NCBI GenBank assembly: GCA_036268075.1
Contig: DATAUV010000089.1
Location: 20,602 to 84,601 of the forward strand
From: DATARH01 sp036268075
Lineage (GTDB): Bacteria; Pseudomonadota; Alphaproteobacteria; ATCC43930; CGMCC-115725
Length of the DNA: 64,000 nt
Direction: 5' to 3'
Notes under the pieces: generated by a model
Told to the model about the DNA's origin: nothing
Seen by the model: the letters and a program-made list of their open reading frames with translations, nothing else
Databases searched by the model: none
Shown here: positions 25,390 through 35,020 of the stretch, piece by piece
Numbering within the stretch: position 1 is the first letter of the stretch
Layout: the number at the start of each line of letters is the position of its first letter
Program-made: the position numbers and the translations under genes

Positions 25390-28300
25390 ATGACCGACGC
25401 CGCCCTCACCGGCTTCCGCCTGTCGCCCGCGCAGGAGCGGCTGTGGCGTCTCGCCGCCGAGGCAGAGCCGGGCGCCTTTGCCGCCACGCTGACCCTGACC
25501 GCCCCGAAGGAATGGGACCGCGCCGCGCTGGCCGACGCGCTGACCGCCCTCGCCACGCGGCACGAAATCCTGCGCACCGAATTCCGCGCCCTCGCCGAGA
25601 TGAGCCTGCCGCTGCAATGCCCGCTCGACCCGATCCCGGTGCCGATCGGCGACGCGGCCTCCACGCGGTTTCATGCCCGCCTGGACGGCACGCGACTGAC
25701 GCTTTCCGTGCCGCCGCTTTGCGCCGACGCGCCGAGCCTCGCCCGAATCGCGGCGGAACTGTGCACGCTCTACGCCGGCGAGGCGGAATCCGACGAGCCG
25801 ATGCAGTTCTGTGACCTCGCCGAGTGGCAGCACTCGCTGCTCGAAGAGGCGCCGGCATCGCCGGGATGGACCGAGACCGACGCGCCGCCGTGGGCCGCAC
25901 CGCGGCCATCCGTGCCATTCCTGCGGCGCCAGGCGTCGGGAAAATTCGCGCCGCGCCGGCAAGATTTGCCGCTTAGCCCGGCATTAGCCGAGGCGCTCGC
26001 GGCGACGGCCCGGGATTGCGGCGTTACCCGCGTGGATCTACTCCTTGCGGCCTGGATCGTGCTGCTGTGGCGGCTCAACGGCCAGGAGCCCGCCCCGGTC
26101 GCGCTGGTCGGCGACGGCCGCGGCGACCCGAGCCTCGACGGCGCGCTCGGCCCGCTGGCGCCGACTTTGCGGCTCGACGTGGCGCCGCAACCGGCGCAGC
26201 CCTTTCCCGAGTGCCTGAAGCAGGTCGCCGCATCCCGGCTGCGCGTGCTGGAAACCCAGCACGCCGCCGCGCCCGTCCCTGCCGGCCAGCACGCCCTGTT
26301 CGCCTTCGAGGCATTACCGCTCCCCGCACTCGCCAGCGGCGTCCGGATCGGCGCGCTGGTCGCCCGCCAGGACTGTTTCGCCGCGGCGCTGGTCGCAGTT
26401 GAGAGGCCCGGCGGCGAACTGGCGCTGTTCCTGGATTACGACGCCGCCTCGGTCGACGAGACCGCGCTGTGGCGGCTCGCCGAGGAGTTCCCAACCCTGC
26501 TCGCCGCCCTCGCCGAGACGCCGGGCCGGGCGGTTGACGCCCTCACTATCCTCGGCCCGCGCGAGCGCGGCCTTGTGCTCGGCGCGTTTCAGGGCCGAAC
26601 CCGCCCTGCGCCGCAGCCTTGGCAGCCGGTTCACCGGCAGGTCATCGACCAGTGCCGCCGCTTTCCGCACGACCTCGCCGTTACCTCCGACGACGAACAC
26701 GTCACCGGCGCGGAGCTGGTCGTCCGGGTGGAGGCCCTGGCGCGGCGCCTGGCGGCGGCGGGGGTCGGGCACGGCACGCTGGTCGGATTGCATCTGGAGC
26801 GGTCGCCGGCCCAGGTGGTTGCGATGCTGGCGATCCTCACCTGCGGCGGCGCCTATGTGCCGCTCGACCCGAGCTATCCGGCGGATCGCCTCGGCTACAT
26901 GCTCGAAGACAGCGGCATCGCGCATCTGGTCACGACCACGGCGCTCTCCGACCGCCTCGCCGCAACCCGCACGATCTTGATCGACGCGCCGGGCCTGATC
27001 GACACGCTGGGCGGGGCCGCCGGGTCGCTGCCGGCGGTCGACCTCGCCCCCGACGATATCGCCTACGTGCTCTACACCTCCGGCTCCACGGGCCGGCCAA
27101 AGGGCGTGCTGGCGACGCAGGGCGCGCTCGCCAACCACATGGCCTGGATGCTCGACGCGCTGCCGCTCGGGGCCGAGGACGCGGTGCTGCAAAAGACCGC
27201 GATGAGCTTTGACGCCTCGGTGTGGGAGTATTTCGCGCCGCTGATGTCGCGCGCCCGGCTGGTGATGGCGCCGGCCGGCAGCGAGCGCGACCCGGAGGCG
27301 CTGATCGCCGCGCTCGACCGCCATCGCATCACCGTGCTGCAGGTGGTGCCGACCCTGCTGCGCCTCCTCATCGACGACCCGCGCTTCACCGCCTGCACGC
27401 TGCTGCGGCGGGTCGGGTGCGGCGGCGAGGCGCTGAGCCGCGACCTCGTCCGGCGCTTTCGCGAGACGATGCGCGCCGACCTCGTCAACCTCTACGGCCC
27501 GACCGAGGCGACGATCCAGTGCGTCACCGACATCGCCGGCGACGAGGACGGCCCCGTCGCGATCGGCCGCCCGATCGACAACGCCCGCATCTATGTGCTC
27601 GACCGCGGCGGCGTGCCGGCGCCGATCGGGGTGCCGGGCGAAATCCATATCGGCGGCCCGGTCCTCGCGCGCGGGTATCTCGGCCGGCCCGAGCTGACCG
27701 CCGAGCGCTTTCTCGCCGACCCGTTCACGCCCGGCGCGCGGATGTACCGCAGCGGCGACCTCGGCGCGTGGCGGCCCGACGGACGGCTCGATTTCCTCGC
27801 CCGCGCCGACGATCAGGTAAAGCTGCGCGGGTTCCGCGTCGAGCTCGGCGAGGTCGAGGCGGCGGCGTGCCGGCATCCGGGCGTGACCTCCGCGGCCGTT
27901 ACCGTGTCGAGCGAGGATTCCGGTCTCCAGCAGCTTTTGTGCTTTTACCAAGGGCGCAACGGCGAGCCGGTCGAGGCGGCCGAGCTGAAGGCGCACATCG
28001 CGGCCGAACTGCCCGACTATATGGTGCCGGGGTGGTGCGTCCCGCTCGACCGGCTGCCGCTGACCCCGTCCGGCAAGATCGACCGCAAGGCGCTCGAATC
28101 CTGGATGCCCGCCCCGACCGGCGCCGCCCGCGCGCCGCGTGACACGGTCGAGATGCGGCTCGAACGCATCTGGGAGCAGGTGCTGAACGTGCAGCCGGTC
28201 GGGATCGACGGCAATTTCTTCGATCTCGGCGGCCATTCGCTGCTGGCGGTGCGGCTTGTCTCGGAAGTGCAGCGCGAGTTCGGGCATCATCTGCCGCTGG

Positions 28301-29241
28301 CGAGCCTGTTCTCGGCGCCGACCGTGGCCTCGCAGGCCCAGCTTATCCACGCCGCCGCGTTGCCGCACGATTCGATCCTCGTGCCGATCCGCCCCGCGAC
28401 GGCCGGGCAGCGCCCGATCTTCCTCGTCCACCCGACCGGCGGCAACGTGCTGTGCTATCGCGAGATCGCCCGCCGGCTCGGCGGCGACCAGCCGGTCTAT
28501 GCGCTGCAAGACCCGGGACTCGACGGTGAGGCCACTTATAAGAGCGTCGAGGAGCTGGCCGCTCTCTATGTCGAGCGCATTCTCAGCGTCGAAAAAGACG
28601 GCCCCTACTACCTCGCCGGCTGGTCGTCGGGCGGGGTGATCGCCTATGAGATGGCGTGCCAGCTCACCGCGTCGGGGCGTCAGGTCGGGGTGCTCGCGCT
28701 GCTCGACAGCCAGGTCATGCCGCCGACGGCCGAGCCGGTCGACCCGGCGCGGCTGGCGCAGGCGGTCGGGCAGCTCATCGCCTATCAGTGCGGCGCCGAG
28801 GCGCCCGATCTCGACGGATTGCCGCTCCCCGCCGCGCTCGAAAAGCTGCTCGACCTCGCCCGGCGCGCCGGCATCGTTCCCGAGGATGCCGGCCTCATGC
28901 AGATCGAGCGGCTGTTCGGCGTGTTCCAGCGCAATGTCGAGGTGATCGGCCGCTATCGCCCGCGGCCTTACGGGCGCCGGGTGATGCTGTTCAAGGCCGA
29001 GAACCCGCTGCCCGAGATGGTGCAGAGCGCGGCGATGCACCGCCGCTCGGACCGGCCGGGACTGGGCTGGGAAGATTTATGCCACCACCTCGCGGTCGAG
29101 GAATGCGCGGCGGACCATCTGTCGATCGTCACCGAGCCACACGTCGCCTATGTCGGCGCGGCGCTGCGGCGCGAGATCGAGGAGGTCAAGCGCAGCTACG
29201 AGCTCGGCCAGCGCGTCGTCTTTTTCATGCTGGGCGTGTGA
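25390..29241 (+). CDS. NRPS: degenerate C - A - PCP - TE
   Basis: A 1283-residue NRPS. Residues 1-400 follow a condensation fold, but the HHxxxDG site reads PPLCADA (108-114): both histidines are gone and only Asp113 remains, so peptide-bond formation here is doubtful. The A domain (about 405-900) has TSGSTG at 563 on and FDASVWE at 607 on; the specificity residues I can align read approximately D-A-W-Q-V-C-L-I-Q-K, which I cannot assign. The PCP serine is Ser950 (GGHS). A thioesterase from about 1010 to the end has GWSSG with Ser1079 and a late His in AADHLSIV. As the only protein with an integral TE it should act last. It starts 3 bases after the oxygenase gene. Confidence 0.92.
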   Translation: MTDAALTGFRLSPAQERLWRLAAEAEPGAFAATLTLTAPKEWDRAALADALTALATRHEILRTEFRALAEMSLPLQCPLDPIPVPIGDAASTRFHARLDGTRLTLSVPPLCADAPSLARIAAELCTLYAGEAESDEPMQFCDLAEWQHSLLEEAPASPGWTETDAPPWAAPRPSVPFLRRQASGKFAPRRQDLPLSPALAEALAATARDCGVTRVDLLLAAWIVLLWRLNGQEPAPVALVGDGRGDPSLDGALGPLAPTLRLDVAPQPAQPFPECLKQVAASRLRVLETQHAAAPVPAGQHALFAFEALPLPALASGVRIGALVARQDCFAAALVAVERPGGELALFLDYDAASVDETALWRLAEEFPTLLAALAETPGRAVDALTILGPRERGLVLGAFQGRTRPAPQPWQPVHRQVIDQCRRFPHDLAVTSDDEHVTGAELVVRVEALARRLAAAGVGHGTLVGLHLERSPAQVVAMLAILTCGGAYVPLDPSYPADRLGYMLEDSGIAHLVTTTALSDRLAATRTILIDAPGLIDTLGGAAGSLPAVDLAPDDIAYVLYTSGSTGRPKGVLATQGALANHMAWMLDALPLGAEDAVLQKTAMSFDASVWEYFAPLMSRARLVMAPAGSERDPEALIAALDRHRITVLQVVPTLLRLLIDDPRFTACTLLRRVGCGGEALSRDLVRRFRETMRADLVNLYGPTEATIQCVTDIAGDEDGPVAIGRPIDNARIYVLDRGGVPAPIGVPGEIHIGGPVLARGYLGRPELTAERFLADPFTPGARMYRSGDLGAWRPDGRLDFLARADDQVKLRGFRVELGEVEAAACRHPGVTSAAVTVSSEDSGLQQLLCFYQGRNGEPVEAAELKAHIAAELPDYMVPGWCVPLDRLPLTPSGKIDRKALESWMPAPTGAARAPRDTVEMRLERIWEQVLNVQPVGIDGNFFDLGGHSLLAVRLVSEVQREFGHHLPLASLFSAPTVASQAQLIHAAALPHDSILVPIRPATAGQRPIFLVHPTGGNVLCYREIARRLGGDQPVYALQDPGLDGEATYKSVEELAALYVERILSVEKDGPYYLAGWSSGGVIAYEMACQLTASGRQVGVLALLDSQVMPPTAEPVDPARLAQAVGQLIAYQCGAEAPDLDGLPLPAALEKLLDLARRAGIVPEDAGLMQIERLFGVFQRNVEVIGRYRPRPYGRRVMLFKAENPLPEMVQSAAMHRRSDRPGLGWEDLCHHLAVEECAADHLSIVTEPHVAYVGAALRREIEEVKRSYELGQRVVFFMLGV

Positions 29242-32200
29242 GCCCGATGCCGGGACCGATGTTCCCCCTCTCGCCGATGCAGCAAGGCATGCTGTTCCAT
29301 GCCGTGCTCAACCCGGATTCGCCGGCGTATTTCCAGCAGCTCGTCGCCCGGCTCGACGGGCCGCTCGACCCGGCCGCGTTCGAGGCCGCGTGGAACCAGC
29401 TTCTCGCGCGCCATGACGCGCTCCGGGCGGGGTTCGTCTGGGAAGGCCGCGAGCATCCGGCGCAAGATTTCGCCGAGAACCTCACCATCCCGTTCCGGCA
29501 TCTAGACTGGGCCGGCGCCGACCCCGAGATCGTGCAGGAGCGCCTCGACCGCTTCCTCGCCGACGACCGCACCCGCCCGTTCGCGCTCGACGCGCCGCCG
29601 CTCATGCGGATGACGCTGATCCGCACCGGTCTTGCCGCGCACACGCTAGTCTGGACGCATCACCATCTGCTGCTCGACGGCTGGTCGACCGCGCTGGTGA
29701 TGCGTGAGTTTTCCGTGCTCTACGATGCGGCGCGGCGCGGCGAGACGGCGACGCTGGAGCCGCCGCAATCGTTCAGCCGCTTCCTCGACTGGCTCTCGCA
29801 CCGCGACCCCGCGCCGGCTCGGGAGTTCTGGCGGCGGGAGCTGTCGGGTTTCGCGGAGCCGACGCCGCTCGCCATCGGCCGCAAGGCAGGGCGCGCCGGC
29901 GGGTCGGATTTCGTGACACTGCACGAGACGCTGGCGCCTGACGTGGCGGCCGGGTTGCGCGGCCTCGCGCGGCGGCTGCGGCTGGGTCCGTCGATCCCCG
30001 TCCTCGCCGCATGGGGCCTCGTGCTGGCGCGGCAGACGCAGACCGAGGAGGTCGTGTTCGGCGTCACGGTATCGGGCCGCCCGGCAACGCTCGACGGCGC
30101 CGAAGAAATCGTCGGGCTCCTCATCAACACCGTGCCGCTGCGCCTCACGCTGTCCGATGCCGGCCTCGGCGAATGGTTGCAGAAAATCCAGGCGCGGCTC
30201 GTCGCGGTGCAGGAGCATGACGACACCGCCCTCGCCGACATCCAGGAATGGAGCGATATCCCGCGCGGGACGCCGCTGTTCGAAACCATCGTCGTGTTCG
30301 AGAACTACCCGCTCGGCGACGACTCGGCGGCCGGCGGTCTGACCCTCGCCGGCGCGCATGTCGAGGAGCGCGCCAACTATCCGCTGGCGCTCCTCGCCGA
30401 GCCGCGCCCCGACGGGCTCGACCTCGCCCTGATCGTCGATCGCGACCGCGTGCCCGAGGCGTCGGGCCGGGCGGCGCTGCGCGGGGTCGCGCATTTGCTG
30501 GAACAGATGGCCGAGGCCGCGGAGGACGCGCCGCTCTCCGCGCTGAAAACCCTGTCCGACGCCGAGCGCCGTCACATCCTCCAGGACTGGAACGACACCG
30601 CGGCGCCCTACGACCGCGCCGCCACCCTGCCCCAGCTTTTCGCGCGCACCGCCGCGGCGCAACCCGACGCGGTCGCGTTGGTCGACGATGCCGGCGAGCT
30701 CAGCTACGCCGCGCTGGACCGCCTCTCGGACCGGATCGCGGCGCGGATCGTCGCGACCGGGTTGCCGCGCGAGCGGCCGATCGGGCTGTGCATGCGCCGC
30801 GACCGCCATCTCGTCGCGGCGATGCTGGGCGTGCTCAAGGCGGGCCGCGCCTATGTGCCGATGGAGCCGCAATTCCCGGCCGCCCGCATCCACCACATCG
30901 TCGACGTGCTGAAGGTCGGGGCGATGCTGACCCAGCAAGCCCTCACCGGCGACATCGCCGGCTTCCTCGGCGACCGCAACGTCGCGATCCTCGTCGCCGA
31001 CGACGAAGCCGAGCCCCCGCCGCAAACCTTCCCGGCCGGCGACGCGGACGATCTCGCCTACGTCATCTTCACCTCGGGCTCGACCGGGCAACCCAAGGGC
31101 GTGATGGTGCGGCACCGGCCGGTGATCAATCTGATCGAATGGGTCAACCGCACCTTCGCGGTGGGGCCGGCAGACCGCCTGTTGTTCGTCACCTCGCCGT
31201 GCTTCGACCTGTCGGTCTACGATTTGTTCGGCATCCTCGCCGCCGGCGGGTCGGTGCGGATCGTCGGCGATGAAACGCTCGCCGACCCGGATCTGCTCGC
31301 GGCGATGTTCGCCCGCGAGCCGATCACCTTCTGGGATTCGGCCCCGGCCGCGCTATGGCAGGTGCTGGCGCTATTGCCGAAGACTGTGCCCGATCACCCT
31401 CTGCGCCTCGCCTTCGTCAGCGGCGACTGGGTGCCGCTGGCCCTGCCGGGTCGGTTGCGCGAGTGTTTCGCGCGGGTCCAGCCGATCTCCCTCGGCGGCG
31501 CGACCGAGGCGACCGTGTGGTCGAATTTCCACATCGTCCGCGATGTCGACCCGAGCTGGGTCAGCATCCCCTACGGCCGGCCGATCCAGAACGCCCGCTA
31601 CTACGTGCTCGACGAGGCGCTGGAGCCTGTGCCGGTCGGGGTGCCGGGCGACCTCTATATCGGCGGCGAATGTCTGGCCGACGGTTACGCCCAGCAGCCC
31701 GAGCTGAGCGCCGAGCGGTTCCTGCCCGACCCGCATTGGCCCGACCCGCATTGGGACACGTCCGGCGCCAGGATGTACCGCACCGGCGACCGCGCCCGGT
31801 TCGACGGCGACGGGGTCATGGAGTTCCTCGGCCGGCTCGACAGCCAGGTGAAGATCCGCGGGTTCCGCATCGAACTCGGCGAGATCGAGTCGGTCCTGGC
31901 GCGGCATAAGCTGGTGCGGGAATCCGCCGTGATCGTGCGCGACCGCCGGCTCGACGACGGCACCACCGAGCGCGAGATCGTCGCCTATGCCGCGCCCCGC
32001 GACGGCGCCACGCTCGACGCCGCCGCGATCCGCGCCTATCTGCGCGAGCATTTGCTGGCGCCGATGGTGCCGGCGCATGTGATCGCGCTCGACCAGCTTC
32101 CGCTCAGCGCCAACGGCAAGGTCGATCGCAAGGCCCTGCCCGACCCCGTCGCCGAGGCCGCGCCGGCACGCCGCACCGCCGATCCCTTGGTCGAGCTGGT

Positions 32201-33851
32201 CGGCGAGGTGTGGGCCGCCGTGCTGGGCATCGACGCGGTGCCGGAAAACGCCAATTTCTTCGATCTCGGCGGGCATTCGCTGCGCGCCACCTCGGCGGTC
32301 GCGCGGCTGCGCGGCGCGGTCGGCGCCGACATACCGCTCCGGCTGCTGTTCGAAAACCCCACGCCGCAGGCTCTTGCCGCCGCGATTGGGCGGCTGCGCC
32401 GGCAGGACGGCGAGGCGAGCCGCGAGATCGTGCCGCTGGCGCGCAACCGCCCGCTGCCGCTGTCGCGAGCGCAGGCCAGGCTGTGGTTCCTGCACCAGAT
32501 GGAGCCCGACAGCCCCTACTACAACATCGCGCTGGCGGCCTGGGCGCGCGGGCCGCTCGACCCCGAGAGGCTCGCCGAGGCGCTGCGCGAGATGGCCGCC
32601 CGCCACGAAATCCTGCGCACGCGGATCGAGAACCGCGACGGCGGCGCGGTCATGGTCCCGGTGGACATGAAGCTGCCGCTGACCGTCGAGGATTTCACCA
32701 CCTTGCCACCCGAGCGCGCCGAGGCCGCGGCCCTGGAATTGGCGGCAACGGCAGCGCGCCGGCCGTTCCGGCTCGCCGAGGAGATGCCGGTGCGGGTCAT
32801 CGTCGCCCGCGTCGAGACGGAACGTGCGCTGGTGCTGATCCTGATGGACCACATCGCCGCGGACGGCTGGTCGGTCGGCATCCTCGCCACCGAGCTGCTG
32901 CGCCTCTACGACTCGGACGGCGCCGCCCTGCCGCCGCTGCCGGCGCAATATGCCGACTGGGCCGCCTGGCACGAAGCCCACCTCGCCGCCGGCGCGCTCG
33001 ACCGCGAGCTGAGTTTCTGGCGCGCCCGCCTGACGGATTTGCCGACGCTCAATCTGCCCACCGACCGGCTGCGCCCCGCCATTCCCACCTACGCCGGCGA
33101 CATCGTGCGGTTCGCGCTCTCGCCGGAAACCTCGGAGGCGCTGCGGGCGACCGCGCGGCGCGAGGCGGCGACGCTGTTCATGGTGCTGCTGGCCGGGTTC
33201 GCGGTCGTATTGCGCCGCCTCGCCGGTACCGATGAGCTGGTCGTCGGCACCGACATTGCCGGGCGCAGCCATCCGGCGGCGGAAAACCTGATCGGGTTTT
33301 TCGTCAACCAGCTCGTGCTCCGCCTGGACCTCGACCGACCCGCCAATTTCCGCGATATCCTGCACCGGGTCCGCGAGCGGGCGCTGGAGGCGATCTTTCA
33401 CCAGGACACGCCGTTCGAGCTGTTGGTGCAGGAGCTGAACCCGCCGCGCGAAGCCGGGCGGATGCCGCTGTTCCAGGTCAAGCTGGTGCTGCAGAACGCG
33501 CCCTTCGCCGACCTCGCCTCGCGGCATTTGGCGCTGGAGCCGGTCGAGATCGGCACCGGCACGGCGAAATACGATCTGTTGCTGACCTTCAACGACCGCA
33601 CGCAGCTCGAAGCCACGCTCGAATTCGCCACCGATCTGTTCGACCGCGCCACCGCCGAGACGATGACCGAGTCGCTGAAGGCGGTGCTCGATGTCGTCGC
33701 CAAGGACGCCGAGGCGAGCTGCGAGGCGCTCGACCGCCTCGTCTCGCTCGCCGCCGAGGAGCGCGCCGCCTTTGCCCGCCAGGAATTGCGCCGCGCCGGC
33801 CTCGCCCGGCTGCGCACGATGCGCCGCGGCGCGACGGAGGCCGCGTCGTGA
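29238..33851 (+). CDS. NRPS: C - A - PCP - terminal C
   Basis: A 1537-residue NRPS. The first C domain (about 10-430) has HHLLLDG at 142-148. The A domain (about 455-960) has TSGSTG at 612 on and FDLSVYD at 656 on, with the unusual GGATEA in place of YGPTE; the approximate specificity code D-L-Y-D-F-S-L-V-W-K is close to the known cysteine code, a tentative hint only. The PCP serine is Ser1014. A second C domain (about 1070-1490) has DHIAADG (1204-1210), keeping the catalytic His1205. No thioesterase follows. The trailing C domain can donate condensation to another protein in trans. The start is set at GTG 29238, overlapping the previous stop (GTGTGA); ATG 29247 is an alternative. Confidence 0.92.
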   Translation: MSPMPGPMFPLSPMQQGMLFHAVLNPDSPAYFQQLVARLDGPLDPAAFEAAWNQLLARHDALRAGFVWEGREHPAQDFAENLTIPFRHLDWAGADPEIVQERLDRFLADDRTRPFALDAPPLMRMTLIRTGLAAHTLVWTHHHLLLDGWSTALVMREFSVLYDAARRGETATLEPPQSFSRFLDWLSHRDPAPAREFWRRELSGFAEPTPLAIGRKAGRAGGSDFVTLHETLAPDVAAGLRGLARRLRLGPSIPVLAAWGLVLARQTQTEEVVFGVTVSGRPATLDGAEEIVGLLINTVPLRLTLSDAGLGEWLQKIQARLVAVQEHDDTALADIQEWSDIPRGTPLFETIVVFENYPLGDDSAAGGLTLAGAHVEERANYPLALLAEPRPDGLDLALIVDRDRVPEASGRAALRGVAHLLEQMAEAAEDAPLSALKTLSDAERRHILQDWNDTAAPYDRAATLPQLFARTAAAQPDAVALVDDAGELSYAALDRLSDRIAARIVATGLPRERPIGLCMRRDRHLVAAMLGVLKAGRAYVPMEPQFPAARIHHIVDVLKVGAMLTQQALTGDIAGFLGDRNVAILVADDEAEPPPQTFPAGDADDLAYVIFTSGSTGQPKGVMVRHRPVINLIEWVNRTFAVGPADRLLFVTSPCFDLSVYDLFGILAAGGSVRIVGDETLADPDLLAAMFAREPITFWDSAPAALWQVLALLPKTVPDHPLRLAFVSGDWVPLALPGRLRECFARVQPISLGGATEATVWSNFHIVRDVDPSWVSIPYGRPIQNARYYVLDEALEPVPVGVPGDLYIGGECLADGYAQQPELSAERFLPDPHWPDPHWDTSGARMYRTGDRARFDGDGVMEFLGRLDSQVKIRGFRIELGEIESVLARHKLVRESAVIVRDRRLDDGTTEREIVAYAAPRDGATLDAAAIRAYLREHLLAPMVPAHVIALDQLPLSANGKVDRKALPDPVAEAAPARRTADPLVELVGEVWAAVLGIDAVPENANFFDLGGHSLRATSAVARLRGAVGADIPLRLLFENPTPQALAAAIGRLRRQDGEASREIVPLARNRPLPLSRAQARLWFLHQMEPDSPYYNIALAAWARGPLDPERLAEALREMAARHEILRTRIENRDGGAVMVPVDMKLPLTVEDFTTLPPERAEAAALELAATAARRPFRLAEEMPVRVIVARVETERALVLILMDHIAADGWSVGILATELLRLYDSDGAALPPLPAQYADWAAWHEAHLAAGALDRELSFWRARLTDLPTLNLPTDRLRPAIPTYAGDIVRFALSPETSEALRATARREAATLFMVLLAGFAVVLRRLAGTDELVVGTDIAGRSHPAAENLIGFFVNQLVLRLDLDRPANFRDILHRVRERALEAIFHQDTPFELLVQELNPPREAGRMPLFQVKLVLQNAPFADLASRHLALEPVEIGTGTAKYDLLLTFNDRTQLEATLEFATDLFDRATAETMTESLKAVLDVVAKDAEASCEALDRLVSLAAEERAAFARQELRRAGLARLRTMRRGATEAAS

Positions 33852-35020
33852 GCCTGATCGTCGAGACGCCGCCCGGCGAGATTGTCTGGGATGCCGGCGA
33901 GGCGGCCCCCGCACTCGTCGCACAGGTGCCCGGCCTCGCCGGCCACCTGGCGGCGCTGCGGCGCGCGGTGCCGGTGGCGCAGGAACTGCGTCCGTTCGAG
34001 GCCGAGGGCTGCGTGCGGCCGCACCGCCACCTGCGCGCCTTCTACCGCGCGATCCCGGAAGGGATTATCGCGGTCAAGGGCAGCGAGCCGCTCGCGCCTC
34101 ACGTCGAGCCGCATTTCGCCGTGATGAGCCGGTTCCGCATCGACTACCCGGCGCGCGGCAAGTCGCTGTTCTCGGCGCTCGAGCATTTCCCGCTGATCGA
34201 GCAGAAAATCCCGCTCGCGGTCGCGCTCGACGAGGCGCGAGAGGACGCACGGGCGGCAGAGGCCGTGCAATCCGCCCATCTCGCCCGTTTCGGCGGCCTC
34301 GCCCGGGTGCCGCTGCCGCTCCTGGTCCTGCGCTGGCCCGACGCGGCGGTCGAGCGTCATGTGGCCGCGATGGCGCCGCTGCTGTCGGGCCGCGCGCGCC
34401 GGATCGTCGAGACCCAGGCCGCGGGCGGGTTCGGCGCGTTTGTCTACTACTACCCATCGGTACCGCTGCGGGTCGCGCATCTGCCGGCCATCCTCGGGCT
34501 CACCGGTGGGGAGCCCGAATGGCGCACCCGCCTCGCCGCCATCGCCGATCCGGCGGTCGCGATCGAGCGCTGGATTGATCTCGTCGCCCGGATGTTGGCG
34601 TTGGGCTTTCTCCCCGGCAGCATCGAGAGTATCGGCGTGGGCCATTGTCTTGAAATGAAGAACGCGGTGATCGACGGCGGCTTTGTCGATCTCGGCTCGG
34701 TGCAGCGGATGGAGGCGGTGACGACGCCCCAAGGCTTCGCCGAACCGATGCTGGCCGCGGTCGCCGATTTGGCAAAGACGATCCGGCACCTGCTGCGCGG
34801 CAACGCCGTCGATGTCGAGGCCGAGTACCGCAACCCGTCGCTGGCGATGCTGATGGTGCTGCACCGCCTGCTGCCCGCGCTCGGCGAGCGGGTGCGGGCG
34901 CACGGTTCCGGCGATCCGCGCGTCGCCGCCTTCTTTACCCCCACACCGGCGGCGGAGGGGCTGATCGACGGGCTGGCCGCGCTGCATTCCGACGAGATCG
35001 CCGCGGGAGGCCACGCATGA
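33848..35020 (+). CDS. Unrecognised cluster protein, possibly kinase-like
   Basis: A 390-residue soluble protein translated by GTGA overlap with the NRPS before it and ATGA overlap with the PLP enzyme after it. I do not recognise the family. Features seen: GIIAVKG with Lys77, like the VAIK lysine of kinases; HCLEMKN (His266 to Asn272), like a catalytic loop without its Asp; and GFVDLGS with Asp281-Leu-Gly, like DFG. Together these faintly suggest an ATP-binding kinase-like or SelO-like fold. Its position inside the cluster argues for a role in making or tailoring the product. No signal peptide or membrane segment is seen. Confidence 0.7.
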   Translation: MSLIVETPPGEIVWDAGEAAPALVAQVPGLAGHLAALRRAVPVAQELRPFEAEGCVRPHRHLRAFYRAIPEGIIAVKGSEPLAPHVEPHFAVMSRFRIDYPARGKSLFSALEHFPLIEQKIPLAVALDEAREDARAAEAVQSAHLARFGGLARVPLPLLVLRWPDAAVERHVAAMAPLLSGRARRIVETQAAGGFGAFVYYYPSVPLRVAHLPAILGLTGGEPEWRTRLAAIADPAVAIERWIDLVARMLALGFLPGSIESIGVGHCLEMKNAVIDGGFVDLGSVQRMEAVTTPQGFAEPMLAAVADLAKTIRHLLRGNAVDVEAEYRNPSLAMLMVLHRLLPALGERVRAHGSGDPRVAAFFTPTPAAEGLIDGLAALHSDEIAAGGHA

